DNA of 64,000 bases from Sipunculus nudus (Eukaryota > Annelida > Sipuncula > Golfingiida > Sipunculidae): positions 25,681,729-25,745,728 of the forward strand of contig CM049314.1 in assembly GCA_026874595.1 (NCBI GenBank). The letters are read 5' to 3'. The notes under the pieces were generated by a model. That model searched no databases. It saw nothing but the letters and a program-made list of their open reading frames with translations, and had not been told where the DNA came from. Each line of letters begins with the position of its first letter. Position 1 is the first letter of the stretch. Shown piece by piece: positions 59,243 through 64,000 of the stretch. The translations under genes and the position numbers were made by a program.

Positions 59243-61511
59243 GTAAGGGCTTAGCAGTGTATTTGCATTCATCAAAATGCACATAAGCAAACAAATAATT
59301 AACATTTTTGACGTAAGCAGAGTTAATCATGTGCAAGGTTAAATATAAATTTTGTAAAGACCTTTCCATTGACTTTAACACAAGCAGGTATTCAACTTCA
59401 GGGAGTTTAACAGAACAAGGTTTTGCGACAGTAATATTTTTCTAATATTGCAATATTTAAAAAAAAATTTGCAGTATTTCTTAAATTTGACAGTTCTTTT
59501 CCAAAATATAAATTGCAATGAAGAATGAGACAAGCTTCATTAATTAGAAATAAAACCCAAAACTATTTTAGAAAATGAATGCAGTAAGACTCCTGGCGGA
59601 CAACTCAGTAAGATGGACAACTCACTAAAGCAGACACTCAATTTCAGTCCCTTCAGAAATTGCCATATAAATTGTTAAACACAAACTCAGTAAAGCAGGC
59701 AACTCACTATCCCCGACAAACTTTTCCATCCCGCCTTCATGTTCAATGCATATTAACACCCACCAAAGCAGACAGACATCTTGAGTTCTAGTTTTGTTCA
59801 TATATCTGAAGGGAGATGGTGCTCTGAGGTCATAACCTCGTATGAGCTGTATTGGTCACAGAAATGACCCGAGAACCAGCGTGATTTGATGAACCATAGG
59901 GATGTTATATGTAAATATACAGTTGAAACTGTATTTATTTCAATAAATGTTTTGATATCAAAATCATTATTTAATTAGGATTGGCTGGTCAATCAGAAAA
60001 AAAAGCTTTCAAACAGCTTTTCATTCAACAAGACCTCCATCAAAGACTACTGTTTGTGCTTTGTGATAGGCATCCAGCCAGAGAACCATTAATTAGTTAG
60101 CAACAGTCTGCACTTTGTTACCATGAATGTGTGGTGAGGAAATTAACTTTCACTGTAAATATTTAATACTAGAGAATATAATATGTTTATCACAACACTT
60201 TTAACAGCATTTCAGTCCCAATGATGACAGTCAAGTTAATTGATCATCAAAATATATTTAACAACTGCTGAAAGTTAATTGTGACTTAAACATTCTTGAA
60301 AAAATGTTACTGTTAGAGTTTTCGTAAGGAAGTCATGGATGAATGTATATCAGCTGACCCCAGGACAAAGAAGAATTTTAGCACCATTTCGCCAGAGATC
60401 TTTCTATTCAAATTAACCTCTTCCTTGTGGGCACTGTGGGATGACTGTCAAATTTTAAAATCAAAATTTGTCACATTTCAAGGAAACACCTTCTGTTAAC
60501 AGTCCCAGTGCACGGTGGGTGCCAGATTTTGATGCCCATAAACCCTAAACACTCTTTATGAGTCTGATTCTATGCAGTATGGACTTTAAGATGTCATGGT
60601 GCATTTCATCACATACATGTGCCTGTAAACCAGGGTCATCAGTGGTCAGCATGCCATATACTGATATTAGAAGTGTATCAATAAAAAAATTGATGCACTG
60701 AATTGCAAGCACACAATTAAATTGTAAGTGATTAAAACCCCTTAATCAATTCATTTTGATTATTATTTTTTTTTCCATGTACCATCTCAAGTGCTCTGTG
60801 AGCTTACGAATTATAGAGTAGTTTCTGATGTCCAAGCTCATTTGTGCCCTAAATCCTCAGTTAATGTCTGCTGGTGGACCACTCCACTCACCTAGAAACA
60901 TATATGGCACTGTTAAACAGAGGGAGAGATAATTTTCTTTTATTTTCTCATTTTGCTGATATCCCTTTTTGTAAAATGTGCTTTTATTTTTTAAAATATT
61001 CTGAAATTTTCCAGTTAAATAAGAATGGGATCAAATATTGAAGGAAAGGTAAAAAAATCAATATTTGAATCAATTCTAATGGCACTCACAATACACATAC
61101 CTAACTCATATCACTTTTCCAATTCCTCAGAGCCATCAATATTATTTTAATTTCCCAAATATATCATTTAATTTTAAAAAAGAATTGTGTGTTAATTCAT
61201 TAAAGAAAATATAAGCCTTGGCCGATACATGTTCCTTTTCCACAAAACTCTTTACACAAACAGATTCTTGCCTAGACACTGGCGTTAGATTACATTCATG
61301 CTGTATCCCTACCCCATTATTAAACAATGACAGTTTTATATTTTCCCAGTTTCATTACTGGGGTTGCCATTTTGTGTATAGACTAAAATCTGGCTGTCAC
61401 AGGTCACATATTGAAATAAGGGTATACTGTTGGTCAATCAAACTTTGAAGGTGTGAGTTAGAAATAAAATAATTAAACAAAATCTAATTAATCAAACATG
61501 TTTCTTCTCAG
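59243..61511. other. Intron 18, mostly unrecognised
   Basis: There are no coding exons. The stretch 59580-59960 (GACAACTCAGTAAG repeated, ending ...CAGTTGAAACTG) may be a remnant of a Tigger-like transposon end, but this is weak. The rest is plain AT-rich intron. Confidence 0.45.
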
Positions 61512-61646
61512 GAATCAATGACCTAGAGGTAGGAGAGATACAGCTGGATAAGCTTGGCAGTGCTGTCACCTTGACCTCCAGTGGCTTTGGCAGTGTTGTA
61601 AGCATTAAGAGTAACCAAACAGAAGAGGAAAAGCCAAAAATATCTG
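61512..61646 (+). CDS. ABCC5: ABCC5-like coding exon 19 (linker)
   Basis: The acceptor is TTTCTTCTCAG and the donor GTAAGT, phase 1 at both ends. It encodes a low-complexity linker between NBD1 and TMD2 (INDLEVGEIQLDKLGSAVTL, then a Ser-rich part and QTEEEKPK). In ABCC proteins this linker is cytosolic, poorly conserved and often phosphorylated; no specific site is claimed. Phase continuity supports it more than similarity does. Confidence 0.82.
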
Positions 61647-62620
61647 GTAAGTCACCTTTCTTCATCAGATCCAGCAACATTACGTGGATTATTTTAATAA
61701 TTGAAAAATGAGTAAACTAGAAATCTTCATTCCAAGGAATACAAGCCTCTGCCATGCGGACATTTACTTATTCAGCCCATATTCCAAGGTTCACTCATAT
61801 ACAAGTGACTGAACATTTGTGAATATGTTCCTTGATGAAGTTCCTGAATCTAGGTTAGGTGCCAGATCCACACCAAAAATGAATTGTTTCTTCTTGGGCC
61901 AATTCTAAAATATTCCCTGAAAATATTATGAGATTCCATTCATGATTGCTAGAGTTATGTTGTGAACAAACACGAATATACATAAACAGATACACAGATA
62001 CACAAATGGGGATGAATGTATACCCTCATGGCAGAGGCAAAAATTATCAGGGCTTCATGTGAGCATGAAATTAACACTAGCCTTAGAGAACCAGTAAAAT
62101 AAAAATTAGAAGTTTTTAGTCCTCAAAGAAAATGAATGGATCTTAACTTATATATTTGTTATATATTTACTTGAATTATGACAAATATCAAAATGGCTTT
62201 ATCCAACCAGTACCAAAACCCCTGCTACCTCAACATAAAAAAAATGCCTTTGCCAAACTCTGTCACCATCCTCTTAAGTTAATACAGGTTTGTTTGTTTG
62301 GTTATTGGAGTAAAGTTTAGGAAAATACAGACACTTTGGTGAAACAGAGTAGAATTTAATGTCAATGCCTGCACATAAAATTATCATTCCTTGAGCACTG
62401 GTATACAGCGATGTCAAGATTTATCTGCTCAGTGCAGCTCACTATTGCTAGATCTAGGCCTGGGACTGAGTCCATATGCAGGTTTTTAAGACAGTTTTTT
62501 TTTGAGTATTTGGACCTAAGTGGGAGCTTCTTAAAGAGGCCTTGCAAATTCAGGGTGCAGCTTTAATAGACATGTGACCATAAAAAGGGGATCTTTGGTA
62601 CCAACTTTTTTATTTTTCAG

Positions 62621-62808
62621 ATGGAAAGCTCATAGAACAGGAGGATATGGCAACGGGAAGTATTTCTCCTGCCGCTTATAAAGCCTACACATCTGGAGCT
62701 GGTGGATGTTTCTTTGTGACTTTGACCTTGCTTTTCTTTGCCATACCGGTCGGCTGCTCTGCATTCTCCAACTGGTGGCTGTCCCACTGGATCAGAGAAG
62801 GAACGCTG
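62621..62808 (+). CDS. ABCC5: ABCC5-like coding exon 20 (start of TMD2)
   Basis: The acceptor is TTTTTATTTTTCAG and the donor GTTAGT, phase 1 to phase 0. It encodes DGKLIEQEDMATGSISPAAY, KAYTSGAGG, a hydrophobic helix (CFFVTLTLLFFAIPVGCS), then NWWLSHWI. This matches the E-G-V---Y--Y--A-GG start of ABCC TMD2 and the conserved -WWLS-W motif. The next exon is not in the window. Confidence 0.95.
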
Positions 62809-62924
62809 GTTAGTGTATTAAACTCAGTTTTTATCAGTCTTTCAATCTGTGTGACACTCCTCTCGCAGCAGTTATAAACTGCAGTCATTCCATATGTCTG
62901 TCATTTTTACTGCTGCTATGAATA

Positions 62925-63090
62925 GCAAGAATCTTTGGGTTTCACAACCAGGGCTGGCAAAGAGCAAACAATTGTAATCAGATCAATGAGAGCATGTGAT
63001 TGCACTGTGCACCCAACTCCAGGTTTTAAACCCACAACATTTGTCTGATTACTCATTTTTTTCTGAGGGCCAACAATCAGACAAACAAGA
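62925..63090 (+). repeat. Palindrome-bearing MITE-like repeat, copy 3
   Basis: TTTCACAACCAGGGCTGGCA, ATCAATGAGAGCATGTGATT and CACTGTGCACCC match 52905-53095. It lies in the intron after exon 20. Confidence 0.72.
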
Positions 63091-64000
63091 GTATATCTGT
63101 ATCTGCTGTGTCCTGGAAAATTTGAACAAAATAAGCCTAACAAGTCATTAACTGAACAACTTTCAATGACCACTCTGAAATATCACTAATCCGTTTTATG
63201 GGAACATTTATGCAAAAGTGAGGATGTCTAAATAAGTTCCCATGATATTTTGTGTGCATTTGGATCATTGACAAGTTTTTATATTGCATCAGACTGTTGA
63301 CATTTTACTGTATTAATAATAATCATATTACTTGAGACTGAAAAATTAGTATTCTGTTACATGTATTTAATTTATTATCAGATTTATATTATATTGAAAC
63401 CCAAAATCAGGGCTTAGATAAATATGAATGTTTTGTCAACCATATCTTTAGTGAATGTGAACATTTATTTTACTTTATTTTGTCCATTTTGAGAAAAAAT
63501 TAATACAAAAAGTCAAGTATCTCAGCATATGTTCCCCACATTGACTTGATCATTGACAATTAAGTTACCTCAAAGCCTCATCTGTGCAACAGCTAGGGAT
63601 CAACATTTGTCTCTTGTCTGTGTTTTCATGGTGTAAATCATCATGTATTTTAGATATAAGAACAAATGATCTCATTGCTGAGTGAATACAAGCTTTAATG
63701 TACAATTGACAAACTTCTAAGACTGAAAAATGCTCCACAATTATAAAATAATTGAGCTTACTGGTATTATAAGCCAGGCAGTGAAATGAGATACCTCCAC
63801 TGTTACATGTATTTGTTTATCTGTTCATGCAGAATAGTAATACATGCTGTTGAATGAGGGGGCCCAAAATTTAAGAGTTCATACACTTTTCCTAGTATAG
63901 TTCTTGTGTACAACAGCACGTAATAATTTAGTCACATGTAGGGGTGAGTGTACTTGCATACATTCAGATATGTCTGTTACACTATGGTAGGTAAGTTTTC
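63091..64000. other. Intron 20 sequence to the window edge
   Basis: No exon is recognised here. The next expected peptide (TMD2 extracellular loop and TM2) is not found before 64000. Confidence 0.6.

Overview
This is a eukaryotic nuclear window, AT-rich, with long repeat-filled introns. The repeat content points to a bivalve mollusc: Helitron/Helentron-like elements carrying satellite DNA, CTGTCCGTCCGTCC-type element heads, and many TA and poly-C tracts. The species call is inference. I see no rRNA or tRNA gene, and no bacterial or viral gene.

The only clear host gene is on the + strand, from coding exon 1 at 20738-20823 to exon 20 at 62621-62808, and it runs off the right edge. It is an ABC transporter of subfamily C, closest by recall to ABCC5/MRP5 (ABCC5/11/12 clade, no TMD0). 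I reassembled 20 coding exons. All splice phases agree and give 855 codons without a stop, covering the cytosolic N-terminus, TMD1, complete NBD1 (Walker A, Q-loop, LSGGQ, Walker B, H-loop), the linker and the first helix of TMD2. The rest of TMD2 and NBD2 lie beyond position 64000. The N-terminus may extend further upstream, because exon 1 is open in frame back to its acceptor.

The most interesting item is exon 11. It is present as two 108-nt copies (33493-33600 and 38859-38966) with the same phases and homologous but diverged peptides (15 of 36 residues identical). Both encode the last helix of TMD1. This is the layout expected for mutually exclusive alternative exons that would change the substrate-binding helix. 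A 19-nt copy of the exon 5 acceptor/start also sits 65 bp upstream of the real one and would lead to a stop.

Layout: 1-2.75 kb holds an old repeat, a TA tract, a strong hairpin and a CpG-bearing stretch with CCAAT, GC-box and CRE motifs (possible promoter). 2.77-20.7 kb is mostly mobile elements: a GCGCCACC-rich family, a 24-bp minisatellite, 2.4-2.5 kb elements with foldback ends, a 2.4-kb segment between direct repeats, and a Tigger/pogo-like MITE. From 20.7 to 62.8 kb lies the gene. Its introns carry a 41-bp minisatellite (about 28.2-30.15 kb), further foldback-ended elements (30.3, 35.9, 39.5, 54.2 kb), a 144-bp tandem repeat (34.4 kb), a Helitron/Helentron-like element with 18 monomers of a 179-180 bp satellite (43.7-47.0 kb), a truncated LINE on the - strand (47.15-48.3 kb) and an inverted copy of the GCGCCACC family (50.3-51.65 kb). 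The 2.4-kb elements carry clustered AGGTCA half-sites, the core of nuclear-receptor response elements.
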